A DNA stretch of 64,000 nt from Candidatus Anammoximicrobium sp. (GTDB lineage Bacteria; Planctomycetota; Planctomycetia; Pirellulales; Pirellulaceae): NCBI GenBank assembly GCA_012515235.1, contig JAAYYU010000306.1, positions 1 through 64,000 of the forward strand, given 5' to 3'. The position numbers and the translations under genes were made by a program. Under the pieces are notes generated by a model. That model was given only the letters and a program-made list of their open reading frames with translations, was not told the origin of the DNA and made no database searches. This document shows, piece by piece, positions 15,540 through 24,344 of the stretch (the stretch's first letter is position 1; each line of letters starts with the position of its first letter).

Positions 15540-17717
15540 ATGGTCCGCCTGGTGCAAACCGAACTCGACTACGCCTCGCGTCTGGAGCATCTCCGCCAGC
15601 GGAAGGAAGCTCAGACGGCCGAAAAGCTCCGCTGCCTCGGATACATGAACGAGGACGATTACGGCATGGTGCTGCCGCCGGAGGGTTTTGAGTGGCAGCC
15701 TAAGCCGAACCATTCCAACGGCTCGTTCTACGGTCTGCAGGGCTGGGCGGACAATTTCTGCGACCTCATGAATTGTCATCCGGTCTACGTCGATCCGATG
15801 GATGCCCTGGCCGGGCGGTACATGGTGCTGCTCAACCGCGTGCGGCCGTGCAAGTGGCCGCCGGAATTCGCTTACCCGGAGCTGGAGCCGGACCAGGAGC
15901 GTTACGGGATCATCTCGGGCATCGGCAACGACGCCCATTTCGCGCCCGACTATCGGATCGGACTGGAGTTGGGCTGGGGCGGGCTGCTGGCCAAGGTCCA
16001 GCGGTGCCGCGCCGAGCACGGACCCGACAAGGCGGAGTTTTACGAGGCCGAAGAACGGGTGATCCGCGCCGTGCAAGGCTGGATCCGCCGCACGGTCGAG
16101 GCGATCGAAGCGGCTGCGGAGCGGGAGACCCACCCGGCGTTGCTGGCCAATCTCCGCGAGATGGCCGAGGCGAACCGCTGGTTGATCGAAGGCCCCCCGC
16201 GCACGTTGCGCGAGGCCTGCCAGTGGATCGCCTGGTTCAACATGGTCTCGCGGACCTACAACCGCGACGGCGCCGGCGGGCAACTCGACGAACTGCTGCG
16301 GCCCTACTACGAGCGGGACTGCCGCGCGGGCCGGATCGACGACGAGGATGCGATCTTCCTGCTGGCCTGCCTGCTGCTGAACGATCCCCACTACTATCAA
16401 GTGGGCGGCCCGGCTCCCGACGGGCACGATCAGACCAGCCACGTGTCGTTTCTGATTCTGGAGGCGGCCCACCGGTTGAAGGCGACCTGCAACCTGACGA
16501 TCCGCGTCCACGACGGACTCGATCCCCGGCTGTTGCGCAAGGGCGTCGAGTACCTGCTGGAGGACCGCAAAGCCTGGCCGCGGTTCTCCGGCGACAAGGC
16601 CCTGGTCGAGGGTTTCATGCGCAACGGCTACTCGGCCGAACTGGCCCGCCAGCGGATCGCCGTGGGCTGCAACTGGATGGCCCTGCCGGGGCTGGAATAC
16701 ACCATGAACGACACGGTCAAAATCAACGTGGCCAAGGTCTTCATGGTGGCCTTCGACGAGATGCTGCTGCAAGACCCCGCCCCGTCCGTCGCTTCGTTGT
16801 GGCGGCGGTTCGAGGAGCACCTGCGGCGGGCCGTCTTGTGTACGGCCCGCGGCATCGACGTGCAACTCGATCACCAGCACCTGAACGAGCCGGAACTGCT
16901 GCTGAACCTGCTCACGCACGGTCCCATCGAGCGGGGCTTGAACGTCACCAACGGCGGCGTGGACTTGTACAACATGTGCGTCGACGGTGCCGGACTGGCT
17001 GACGTGGCGGACTCGCTGGCTGCGCTGCAGCAGCGGGTGGAACAGCAGCAGCGGATCACGTGGGCGGAACTCGCCGAGCAACTCCGCAGCAACTACCAAG
17101 GCCCCGTCGGCGAGCGGGTGCGGCTGATGATGCTCACGGCCCCGCGTTACGGCCACGGCGATTCGCTCGGCGACCGCTGGGCGCTGCAGGTCTCGCAACT
17201 GCTGACGCGGCTGGTCACCCAGCAGCCGACGCCGGGCGGGCGGCGGATGATCCCCGGCTGGTTCTCCTGGGCCGACACGCTGCGGCTGGGCAAGCAGGTC
17301 GGCGCGATGCCCGACGGCCGCCGCGCCGGCGAGCCCATTTCGCACGGCGCCAATCCCCGGCCCGGGTTCCGCGACGACGGCGCGGCGACGGCGCTGGTCA
17401 AGGCGATCGCCGCCATCCAGCCGGGCTATGGCAACACGGCCCCCGTGCAACTGGAACTCGATCCCTGCATCGCCCAATCCGACGAGGCGGTGGACGCCAT
17501 CACCAGCTTGATTCAAGGCCATTTCGATCTGGGCGGGACGCTGTTCAATATCAATATCGTCGACGCCCAACAGGTGCTGGCCGCGCACAAGGACCCGTCG
17601 CTGTATCCGGACCTGGTGGTGCGGGTGACCGGATTCACGGCCTATTTCGCCAATCTTTCGCCCGAATTCCGCCAGTTGGTCGTCGACCGGCTGATCCGCG
17701 CCGGCTCGCCCGCATGA
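15540..17717 (+). CDS. Glycyl-radical enzyme, PFL-like, non-canonical active site
   Basis: A 725-residue glycyl-radical enzyme. The radical-site motif RVTGFTAYF is at the C terminus (Gly698). The catalytic cysteine is Cys377 in VGCNWMALPG. Diol, glycerol, choline and hydroxyproline lyases carry Cys-x-Glu here, and pyruvate formate-lyase carries Cys-Cys; this enzyme has Cys-Asn-Trp, so neither chemistry can be assumed. The start is ATG 15540; a TTG at 15513 overlapping the activase stop is possible. The final codons overlap a GCCGGCTCGCCCG repeat fragment. Oxygen sensitivity implies use under anoxia. Sugar oxidoreductases and permeases nearby suggest a carbohydrate-derived substrate. Confidence 0.88.
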   Translation: MVRLVQTELDYASRLEHLRQRKEAQTAEKLRCLGYMNEDDYGMVLPPEGFEWQPKPNHSNGSFYGLQGWADNFCDLMNCHPVYVDPMDALAGRYMVLLNRVRPCKWPPEFAYPELEPDQERYGIISGIGNDAHFAPDYRIGLELGWGGLLAKVQRCRAEHGPDKAEFYEAEERVIRAVQGWIRRTVEAIEAAAERETHPALLANLREMAEANRWLIEGPPRTLREACQWIAWFNMVSRTYNRDGAGGQLDELLRPYYERDCRAGRIDDEDAIFLLACLLLNDPHYYQVGGPAPDGHDQTSHVSFLILEAAHRLKATCNLTIRVHDGLDPRLLRKGVEYLLEDRKAWPRFSGDKALVEGFMRNGYSAELARQRIAVGCNWMALPGLEYTMNDTVKINVAKVFMVAFDEMLLQDPAPSVASLWRRFEEHLRRAVLCTARGIDVQLDHQHLNEPELLLNLLTHGPIERGLNVTNGGVDLYNMCVDGAGLADVADSLAALQQRVEQQQRITWAELAEQLRSNYQGPVGERVRLMMLTAPRYGHGDSLGDRWALQVSQLLTRLVTQQPTPGGRRMIPGWFSWADTLRLGKQVGAMPDGRRAGEPISHGANPRPGFRDDGAATALVKAIAAIQPGYGNTAPVQLELDPCIAQSDEAVDAITSLIQGHFDLGGTLFNINIVDAQQVLAAHKDPSLYPDLVVRVTGFTAYFANLSPEFRQLVVDRLIRAGSPA

Positions 17718-17737
17718 ACGCGCCGGCTCGCCCGCAC
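17698..17737. repeat. Duplicated fragment of the transposase-associated palindrome
   Basis: The motif CGCCGGCTCGCCCGCA occurs twice, 20 nt apart, across the stop codon of the glycyl-radical enzyme gene. It matches the stem region of the ~45-nt unit that flanks the transposase 3 kb upstream. The first copy encodes the last residues (AGSPA) of the enzyme. Confidence 0.65.
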
Positions 17738-17760
17738 GAAAGCGGCCCGCGGCCTGCGAA

Positions 17761-18714
17761 CTACTGCCCGGCAGGCGGTTGGGCCATCTCGCGGGCGTGG
17801 TAGCTGCTGCGGACGAACGGGCCGCTGGCGACTTGGAGGAATCCCATCCGGCGGGCCGCTTGGCCCAGTTCCTCGAACTCTTCCGGCCGCAGGTAGCGGA
17901 CCACGGGCAGCAAGCGGCCGAGGTCGGGCTGCAGGTACTGGCCCAACGTCAAGAAGTCCACGTCGCAGTCGCGCAGGTCGGCCAGCACGTCCAGGACCTC
18001 TTCGAGAGTCTCGCCGACGCCCAGCATCAGGCCGCTCTTGGTCTTGATCGCCGGGTTCAGCTGCTTGACGCGCCGCAGCAATTCCAGCGTCCAGGCGTAG
18101 TCGGATTTTGGTCCGCGCAGGCGGCGGTACAGGCGCGGCACGGTCTCCGTATTGTGATTGAAGACCTCCGGCGCCGCCGCCACCACGCGCAGCAACGCCT
18201 CGGGGCAGTGGCGGAAATCGGGCGTCAGGACTTCGATGCTGGCGCCCGTTCTCTCGCGCACGGCCAGCACGCACTGGTAGAAGTGGTCCGCGCCGCCGTC
18301 CGGCAAGTCGTCGCGCGTGACCGACGTGATCACGACGTGCCTCAGGCCCAATCGCGCGGCCGCTTCCGCCACGCGCTGCGGTTCATCGGCGGCGGGCGGT
18401 TCGGGGCGGCCCCGCGTCACCGCACAGAAGGCGCAGCCGCGGGTGCAGATGTTGCCCAGGATCATGAACGTGGCGGTCTTCTGCGCGTAGCACTCCATCC
18501 GGTTCGGGCACCGCGCGTTATCGCAGACCGTCTCCAGCTGCAGTTCGTCCAGCACGTGGGTCGTGAAGTGATTGGCGTTCCCCTTGGGCACGCGGCGTTT
18601 CAGCCAGCGCGGCAGACGGCGGTCGGCCGCAGCCGGGGGCGGGCAGCAGCTTTCGCGATCCGCGGGCGGTCCAGGTTCAGCGGGAAGCAGCGGCAATTCA
18701 GGTCCGGCGGCCAT
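17761..18714 (-). CDS. lipA: Lipoyl synthase
   Basis: Radical-SAM enzyme inserting two sulfurs into protein-bound octanoyl groups to form lipoate. The auxiliary cluster motif CDNARCPNRMEC (C-x4-C-x5-C) precedes the SAM cluster motif CTRGCAFC (C-x3-C-x2-C), and the C-terminal RSSYHARE block supplies the serine ligand. Length (317) is normal. It lies downstream of the lipB-like gene on the minus strand and overlaps it by 17 nt, so the two form one operon. The first ~35 residues are Pro/Ala-rich and weakly conserved, and the true start could be slightly internal. Confidence 0.95.
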   Translation of the reverse strand: MAAGPELPLLPAEPGPPADRESCCPPPAAADRRLPRWLKRRVPKGNANHFTTHVLDELQLETVCDNARCPNRMECYAQKTATFMILGNICTRGCAFCAVTRGRPEPPAADEPQRVAEAAARLGLRHVVITSVTRDDLPDGGADHFYQCVLAVRERTGASIEVLTPDFRHCPEALLRVVAAAPEVFNHNTETVPRLYRRLRGPKSDYAWTLELLRRVKQLNPAIKTKSGLMLGVGETLEEVLDVLADLRDCDVDFLTLGQYLQPDLGRLLPVVRYLRPEEFEELGQAARRMGFLQVASGPFVRSSYHAREMAQPPAGQ

Positions 18715-19471
18715 CGGATTTCCCTGCGGGTTCAGCGGCGGACGACAACCAGGGATGCCCCGTGAACAGATGGCAGCGGGGACAGTCGAACGCGGCGGCC
18801 AGCGTTTTCACCAGGGCGGCCCTGACGCCTGTCATTCTAACTGTCGCTTGCCGTTCTGCCAGGAGGCAGCCCATGCTGGATTTTCCGCGGTCGGGGTCCG
18901 GAGGCGGCGGAAAGGCGTCCACGAACGCGTATCGCCGCATGGGCGGATTGACGTTGACGAACGCGCCGTGGCACGCAATCCCGCTGCGCACCGCCACGCC
19001 GACACTGGCCAACAGCCCGGACCGCCCCCAGACGCCGAAGGTTTCGTCCGACGTCTCACTCCGCACGCCCAATTCCGCGAAGCCCGCAACGATCCCCGCC
19101 TGCAGTCGCCGCAGGTATCCGCCCACGGTCCAACCGAACAAGCCCAGCGGCACGATCGGATAGACGGCCAACTGGCCGGGCGCGTGCAGCACGCATCCGC
19201 CGCCCCGGCTGATCCAGCGGACGTTCAAATGCTCGTGCTGCAACTGGTCGTTGGTCCAGCGGATATGTCCGCGCGATCCGGCGCGGCCGACGGTGATCAG
19301 GTCCGGGTGCTCGCACAGCAACACGACGATCCCCGGTTCCGTCAGGCCGCCAGCCTCGTAGACCAGGCGATTTTGCAGCGTCAGGAAGGCGTTGAACGGC
19401 ACGCGTCCCAACAGCCGAAATTCGGCCACGGGTTCGCGGGCTGCGGCAGGTCGCTGCGGTTCGGGCATCAT
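18698..19471 (-). CDS. lipB: Divergent LipB-like octanoyltransferase
   Basis: Family enzyme transferring octanoate from acyl carrier protein to lipoyl domains. The substrate-binding block SRGGGCVLHAPGQLAVYPIVPL matches the LipB RGGxxTxHxPGQL motif, and a Cys (SSMGCLLAE) aligns with the acyl-thioester cysteine. However, the catalytic lysine of the dyad, expected in a K(I/V)AxxG motif, is replaced: the text reads GLLASVGVAV. I start at 19471 (MMPEPQRP), preceded by AGGA on the minus strand; the frame is open further upstream. Gene order lipB-lipA is conserved in bacteria and supports a role in lipoylation, although catalysis by the standard mechanism is doubtful. Confidence 0.75.
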   Translation of the reverse strand: MMPEPQRPAAAREPVAEFRLLGRVPFNAFLTLQNRLVYEAGGLTEPGIVVLLCEHPDLITVGRAGSRGHIRWTNDQLQHEHLNVRWISRGGGCVLHAPGQLAVYPIVPLGLFGWTVGGYLRRLQAGIVAGFAELGVRSETSDETFGVWGRSGLLASVGVAVRSGIACHGAFVNVNPPMRRYAFVDAFPPPPDPDRGKSSMGCLLAERQATVRMTGVRAALVKTLAAAFDCPRCHLFTGHPWLSSAAEPAGKSDGRRT

Positions 19472-19653
19472 GGTCGTCCTGGGGATCATGCGTCGGAGGC
19501 GAAATTCTACCGTGCCGGAGCCGGCGGCAACAAGGCAGCGCGCGAGGCGCATGACAGCTGGCGCCGTTGGTGGGCGGCGTTGGTGGGCGGCGTTGGTTTG
19601 CTTGTCAGCCGCGCGGCGACCCGCTACGCTAACCACGATGGGAGACCGCTACG

Positions 19654-20916
19654 ATGCCGCCAGCAGAAGAAACCAGCAACCCTTTCCGGGCATTTATCAG
19701 CCGCATCGGCATTTTTCCGCCGTTGTTTTGGGGCTACGTGGGACTGTTGTTGTTCATGATCGGGGACGGGATCGAGGCGGGCTATCTTTCCAAGTATCTG
19801 GTCGATCGGGCGATTGCTGGCGAGAAGTCCGTGGCGTTGGTGTTTACGGTCTACGGCGTCACGGTGGCGATTTCGGCCTGGCTTTCGGGAGCGCTCTCGG
19901 ATCTCTGGGGCCCGCGGCAGGTGATGGGAATCGGCCTGTTGATTTGGGTGGTGTTTGAGGTTGGGTTCCTGCTGTTGGGCGTCGCGCCCGGCAACTACAC
20001 GCTCCTGCTGATCATGTATGCCCTGCGCGGTTTTGGGTATCCGCTGTTCGCGTACGGGTTCCTGGTTTGGATCTCCGCGGCCGCACCCCGGCAGCGTTTG
20101 GGGACCGCCGTCGGCTGGTTCTGGTTCTCTTTGACTGGCGGACTGCTGACTTTGGGTCCGCTGGTTGCCAGCTATGCCATTCCGGTGATCGGCCCCTACC
20201 AGACGCTCTGGTGCTCGCTGGGGCTGGTTGCCGCCGGCGGTCTGGTCGCGCTGCTGGGCCTTCAGGAGCCGATCGGGAAACAGCGTCTGGCCCCGGCGGG
20301 CGAGCATCCGCTGCGCACCGTGTTTTCGAGCGTTTCCATCGCCTGGCGGCAGCCCAAGACGGCCATTGGGTGCGTCGTCCGGATCATCAACACGGCGCCG
20401 CAAAACGGCTTTATCGTCTTCCTGCCGATCTACTTCACGGAGACGATCGGGTTCGAGCTGGAGCAGTGGCTGCGTTTGCTCAGTTTCATGTTCCTCAGCA
20501 ACATCGTTTGGAATCTGCTGTTCGGCTTCATCGGCGACCGGCTGGGCTGGCGGCGAACGGTCGCCTATTGCGGCGGAGTCGGTTCGGCCGTCACGACGCT
20601 GCTGCTTTACTACGCGCCGCACTCGTTCGGCGTCAGCTATCCCTTGGCGGTCGCCGCCGCGGTTCTGTACGGTGCAACGCTGGCCGGGTATGTCCCCCTG
20701 TCGGCCCTGATGCCGTCGTTGGCGCCCGACAACAAAGGAGCGGCCATGTCGCTGCTGAACCTGGGGGCGGGAGCCAGCAACTGGGTGGGTCCGGCGATTG
20801 TCGCCCTGTTTCTGCCGCTCGTCGGGGTGGCGGGCGTCATGTGGATTTATGCCGTGCTGTACCTGCTCAGCGCCGGCTTGACGCTCCTGCTGACGTTGCC
20901 CGGCGAAAAGGCCTGA
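19654..20916 (+). CDS. MFS transporter, polyol permease-like (RbtT/DalT/CsbX type)
   Basis: Twelve-span major facilitator of 420 residues. The first span region, GLLLFMIGDGIEAGYLSKYLVD, and LSGALSDLWGPRQVMGIGL resemble the ribitol/arabinitol permease branch. The start ATG 19654 has GGGAGA eight bases upstream. It is divergent from lipB and convergent with a rhamnose-mutarotase-like gene 13 nt away. Together with that neighbour it points to deoxy-sugar or polyol uptake, but the actual substrate is unknown. Confidence 0.8.
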   Translation: MPPAEETSNPFRAFISRIGIFPPLFWGYVGLLLFMIGDGIEAGYLSKYLVDRAIAGEKSVALVFTVYGVTVAISAWLSGALSDLWGPRQVMGIGLLIWVVFEVGFLLLGVAPGNYTLLLIMYALRGFGYPLFAYGFLVWISAAAPRQRLGTAVGWFWFSLTGGLLTLGPLVASYAIPVIGPYQTLWCSLGLVAAGGLVALLGLQEPIGKQRLAPAGEHPLRTVFSSVSIAWRQPKTAIGCVVRIINTAPQNGFIVFLPIYFTETIGFELEQWLRLLSFMFLSNIVWNLLFGFIGDRLGWRRTVAYCGGVGSAVTTLLLYYAPHSFGVSYPLAVAAAVLYGATLAGYVPLSALMPSLAPDNKGAAMSLLNLGAGASNWVGPAIVALFLPLVGVAGVMWIYAVLYLLSAGLTLLLTLPGEKA

Positions 20917-20929
20917 GCGTCGCACGAGA

Positions 20930-21268
20930 TCAGTCCAAGTGGAACACTTCTTCCATGTCCGCCCACCATTCGCCTGGCTGGCGGCCGGCCAGCGGCTCCT
21001 GGCACGGCCGGCACAACTCCCACCAGCGTTGCGTCTCCGGGTCAGCGGCCATCCGCGCCAGGTCGGCTTCGAAGTTGTCGCCGACGTATTCCAAACAGCT
21101 GAACAAATAGTGTCGGCCGTCGTCCAACCGCCGGAGGTAGATCGAGTAGTTTTGGATGTGGCAGGCCTTGATCATCTGCAGCACGCCCGGCCAGACGTCG
21201 GCGTGCAGCTGCTTGTACGCTTCGACTTTTTCCGGCTTCAAGCCGATCACCCAACCGTAACGCTTCAT
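20930..21268 (-). CDS. L-rhamnose mutarotase family protein
   Basis: A 112-residue single-domain ferredoxin-like-fold protein. The motif order MKRYGWVIGLKPEKVEAYKQLH, then VWPGVLQMIKACHIQNYSIYL, then WWELCRPCQEPL is that of RhaM (DUF718), which interconverts sugar anomers. The catalytic His is in KACHIQNYSIY. In planctomycetes close relatives accompany catabolism of rhamnose, fucose or other sugars, so substrate identity is open. The 135 nt upstream (21269-21403) hold no gene. Confidence 0.85.
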   Translation of the reverse strand: MKRYGWVIGLKPEKVEAYKQLHADVWPGVLQMIKACHIQNYSIYLRRLDDGRHYLFSCLEYVGDNFEADLARMAADPETQRWWELCRPCQEPLAGRQPGEWWADMEEVFHLD

Positions 21269-21403
21269 GTTCAGCTCCCTGGTCCGGCGGGATTCGCCTT
21301 GCGGGATCCCAGTTCCCTTTCCGGGTCAGCCGCCGCGTGCCGCTGTCGTGTCGCAGCGCGCGTCCCCGTCCTCGCCTGTCCGTCAGCCTTCCCTCCTCAG
21401 CCT

Positions 21404-22300
21404 CTACAGCATCCGAAACAGCGTGCGGATCACGCGCTCGACGACCTCGAAGATTTCTGCCGCCGGGAAATCGTCGTCCGTCCCGGCGGCCAGCGGCCGA
21501 GGGCACGTCGGCCGGCGTTCTGGTTCGGGGCGGGGGCGGGCTTTGCGTTTGCGGGCCACGTCCGGCGAATGCGCCAAGCGAGCCAGGTCGCCGCGCGCCG
21601 CTTCCAGGTTGCCGCTGCGAATCCAGCGGAAGACGCGCGCCAGTTCTTCCGCGTCGAACCAGATGCCGTGCGCGCCGCACATGTCGACGATCACGCCGCT
21701 GGTGCGGCCGAAGTTGCGGCGGACCATCAACTGGCCGCACACGGCGCACGGCCGGTACGGGCTGCGCGGCGGCGGCTCGAAGGACGAAGGGCGGCCCGGC
21801 CCCGCCGACTGCGGTTGCCGGGCCTCGCGATCCAGCAACTGGTCAAACGTCTCCAGCCCGATCCAGAAACCGCCGCACTTCTGGCACTCCATGACGTGCA
21901 TGGGAGTTTCGCGGACGGCGCGGCTGGTCAGCTGCCAATCGGGCCCGCAGACGGGGCAGGAAAGCGTCGTGAGCTCCCCGGCGACGGCATCGGCGATCAG
22001 CAGGGCGGCGCAGTGATGGCAATACCGTGCCCGGTCGCTGACCCGCGCCAGGCAGTTCGGGCAAACGGTGTACAGGTCCTGTTCGTGGACGGTGAAATCG
22101 GCGCCGCAGTGGGCGCAGCGCGACGCGTCTTGTTCGCGGGTGGCTCCGCACGACGAGCAGCGGACGACGGCCGCTTCGTGTCCCCGCGGTTCCCGCACGA
22201 CGAGGGTTTGCCCGCAGCGGCAGAGAAAGCGGTCCCCCGGCTGTTTGCCGCTGGCGTCAAATTGCCGTTTGCACTTCTGGCAGGCGACGATCAATCGCAT
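21404..22300 (-). CDS. Multi-zinc-ribbon protein (zf-TFIIB type)
   Basis: A 298-residue protein built almost entirely of zinc knuckles. In order: CQKC...CRCG (residues ~7-35), CSSCG...CAHCG, CPNC...CHHC, CPVC...CQKCGGFW and CAVCG...CGAHGIWFD. The last two fit the TFIIB-type zinc finger family (C-x2-C...C-x2-C-G-x-W-[IF]). There is no signal peptide or membrane span; the C-terminal ~60 residues are Arg/Pro-rich. I use ATG 22300 (MRLIVACQKC) because the open frame upstream has no zinc motif. Function unknown; such proteins may bind nucleic acid or act as metal or protein scaffolds. Confidence 0.75.
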   Translation of the reverse strand: MRLIVACQKCKRQFDASGKQPGDRFLCRCGQTLVVREPRGHEAAVVRCSSCGATREQDASRCAHCGADFTVHEQDLYTVCPNCLARVSDRARYCHHCAALLIADAVAGELTTLSCPVCGPDWQLTSRAVRETPMHVMECQKCGGFWIGLETFDQLLDREARQPQSAGPGRPSSFEPPPRSPYRPCAVCGQLMVRRNFGRTSGVIVDMCGAHGIWFDAEELARVFRWIRSGNLEAARGDLARLAHSPDVARKRKARPRPEPERRPTCPRPLAAGTDDDFPAAEIFEVVERVIRTLFRML

Positions 22301-22686
22301 CGGACGCCTCTTCACGCGGTTGCGGCCGCGCCCCAAAATGGCTCGCTTCTCCACGCCGTGCAGGGAACTCGGCAGGGCTCGGAGAACCATGCTACGAACG
22401 TCTCGACACGACGCGAACATCCCGTGTACGGACTGTGTACGGAGCCGCGAAGACACAGCCGGAATCAATCGCACGGAGCGCGTGTCTTGCCCGCCATTAT
22501 AAACGCCGACGGGGCAGGGAGCCATCCGCACTCGGATCGGAAGCCCTCCATTCCGGCTGAGGCTCCGGGTGGGCGTCGAAGTTGTTTGCAATCCGGCCGC
22601 TACGGACGATAATGAAGTGACCGCCAGTTTGAGCCTGGTTGCGTCCAGTCCCACTTGAGTTGCACTTGCCCGCGGCGGGGACGACG
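22301..22686. other. Divergent intergenic region with promoter-like sites
   Basis: No gene seen. Rightward: TTGCAA at 22586-22591, a 16-nt spacer and GATAAT at 22608-22613 form a plausible sigma-70 promoter for the small protein at 22687. Leftward: a perfect TATAAT on the minus strand at 22501-22496 could serve the zinc-ribbon gene, but its -35 partner is weak. Confidence 0.4.
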
Positions 22687-23016
22687 ATGAGCGAGAAACT
22701 TGGGGAAACCTTGCACCGGCTGTGGATCGAGCTGCTGGTCCGTCAAGCGCAGATGATCGGCGACTACCCGCGCGGCGAGGAGCGAACGAGCGAGGCCAGG
22801 AAGCTGCTGTACAGCGTCATGTACGAATTTGCCTTGGGCCGGCTGTCTCGCGCCGAACGCGAACAAATCCTGAGCTGGCTGGATTTCGTCCGCGATCGCC
22901 ACGCGCCGGAATCGCTCGGCCGCGACGAGGCGAATTCGACGCTGGCCGCGGATGCTGCGGCCGAACCGGAAACCAGCGCCGAACGGGAAACGGACACACA
23001 AAGACGCCGTCCATGA
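22687..23016 (+). CDS. Small hypothetical protein, helical
   Basis: A 109-residue product. Residues 1 to about 75 are predicted helical, with many Leu, Glu and Arg (MSEKLGETLHRLWIELLVRQ), and the last 30 residues are an acidic, low-complexity Ala/Glu tail. There is no signal peptide or membrane span. I do not recognise the family. The start at 22687 follows GGCGGGGACGACG, a usable ribosome-binding site, and a promoter-like pair lies 75 nt upstream. It stands alone, between the divergent zinc-ribbon gene and the convergent lipoprotein gene. Confidence 0.6.
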   Translation: MSEKLGETLHRLWIELLVRQAQMIGDYPRGEERTSEARKLLYSVMYEFALGRLSRAEREQILSWLDFVRDRHAPESLGRDEANSTLAADAAAEPETSAERETDTQRRRP

Positions 23017-23129
23017 CGGCACCGTCGAGCGAACTGCACCGCAACCGAGACTTCACAAGCGACGCGGAAGAATTGCCGAAATCCCGTTTGGTGCTCACGC
23101 CCGGGTGCCCACTTTTGGTCCCATGGCGC

Positions 23130-24239
23130 TTACCTCTGAATCGTCGGCGCGGGCGCGCCCTCTGTCGGCGCGGGCGCGCCGCCAGCGGGTGCGGGAGTCG
23201 CTTCGGGCTTTGGTTCCGACGTGACCGCCGGGAGCTTCTTCGGGCGTTCGGCGACGGTGGCCGCCGGGCCGGTTGTCTCGGCGGGTCCGGTCGGCGGCGC
23301 GGCGGCGGGTCCGGCCGGCGCGGGGGCGTCGGGCTTGGCCGCTGCCTTCGCTGTAGCCGCCGGCGAGGCGGACGGCTTGACCTGGGACGACGGCCCCATT
23401 GCGGCAAACATCTGTTCGGTCAGCGCAGACAGTTTGGGCACCTTGATCAGCGCTTCGATTTCGGCGTTCAACTCTTCCGGCGTGGGCTTCTTCAGCGGCT
23501 GGCCGACATACTTGTCGAACTTCGCCTCGTCATAGTAAGAAACCAGGCCGCGCGTGGGCGGTTTCTCTGGCTTGCGGGACAGCAGGGGTATCTGCATGCG
23601 GCTGCCGGCGAAATACGTGCCGTGATAGATCGTGCCGTCCTGGATGGGACCGACGCCCAGAATGTGGGAATCGCGGGCGTTGCTGGTCGCCACAGAGATC
23701 CCCGACTGCCAAACCGGAAGCCTGGTCTCGCGATGGTAGGCGAACAGGGCCACTTTCGAGGCGCCCAGCATGTCTTCTCGCTTGGCCAGCGAGATTTCCG
23801 GCACGGTGACGCTGGGAACGTTAGGCAGGATCTGCGCTGCCTGGGCAAGGCCGGAATTGGCCGGAATGCCGTAGGTCACCTCGTGCGAGTCGGTGCCCAG
23901 GGTCCCCATCCGGCCCTCCACCACATACTCCGCGTCCTTGACCTCGTCCTGCAGCAAGCAGCCGGACGCCAGCATTTGCTGGCGAAGTGAGCTGACCACG
24001 TACTCGGCGTTGACGAAGCCCAGTCCCTTGACGGTGACCAGATACTTGGTGTCGAAGTAAACGGTCTTGCCTGCCAGCGGCGAGAAGTCGATGGTGGCGA
24101 TGGAGCGGTCCACGGAATCCGACATCAGCAGCTGCTGCGTTGCGTCCCGCGATTTGGTCGTGCCACAGCCCGCCAGCACTGCTGCCAGTGCGGGCAGAGT
24201 CAAAGCAAGCCAGAGATGCGGTGTTGTCCGTGGACACAT
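23130..24239 (-). CDS. Lipoprotein, DUF6655-like, with Pro/Ala tail
   Basis: An exported protein with a lipobox (LAAVLAGC) 24 residues after the chosen start (MCPRTTPHLWLALTL), so it is anchored by Cys acylation. The conserved core (residues ~25-270) contains GTTKSRDATQQLL, a pattern I associate with planctomycete DUF6655 proteins; assignment is tentative. From about residue 275 the chain is Pro/Ala/Thr-rich and ends in short GAPAPT repeats, resembling a flexible spacer. The open frame extends upstream of 24239 but the added part would bury the signal peptide. It is transcribed after the glycoside hydrolase gene, 105 nt downstream of it. Function unknown. Confidence 0.7.
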   Translation of the reverse strand: MCPRTTPHLWLALTLPALAAVLAGCGTTKSRDATQQLLMSDSVDRSIATIDFSPLAGKTVYFDTKYLVTVKGLGFVNAEYVVSSLRQQMLASGCLLQDEVKDAEYVVEGRMGTLGTDSHEVTYGIPANSGLAQAAQILPNVPSVTVPEISLAKREDMLGASKVALFAYHRETRLPVWQSGISVATSNARDSHILGVGPIQDGTIYHGTYFAGSRMQIPLLSRKPEKPPTRGLVSYYDEAKFDKYVGQPLKKPTPEELNAEIEALIKVPKLSALTEQMFAAMGPSSQVKPSASPAATAKAAAKPDAPAPAGPAAAPPTGPAETTGPAATVAERPKKLPAVTSEPKPEATPAPAGGAPAPTEGAPAPTIQR

Positions 24240-24344
24240 AGCGCGGAGTATAGCGAAACGGCACTTCGCGCCAAAGGCAGATTTTGATCCCCCCAAAATC
24301 GCGAAATCGAAGACTAACACCTTCGGATAGCATGGCAAGACGAG

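Noticed and set aside
15303..17588. 761-codon minus-strand open frame opposite the glycyl-radical enzyme
   Set aside because: Antisense shadow; the plus-strand frame carries Cys377 and Gly698 motifs.
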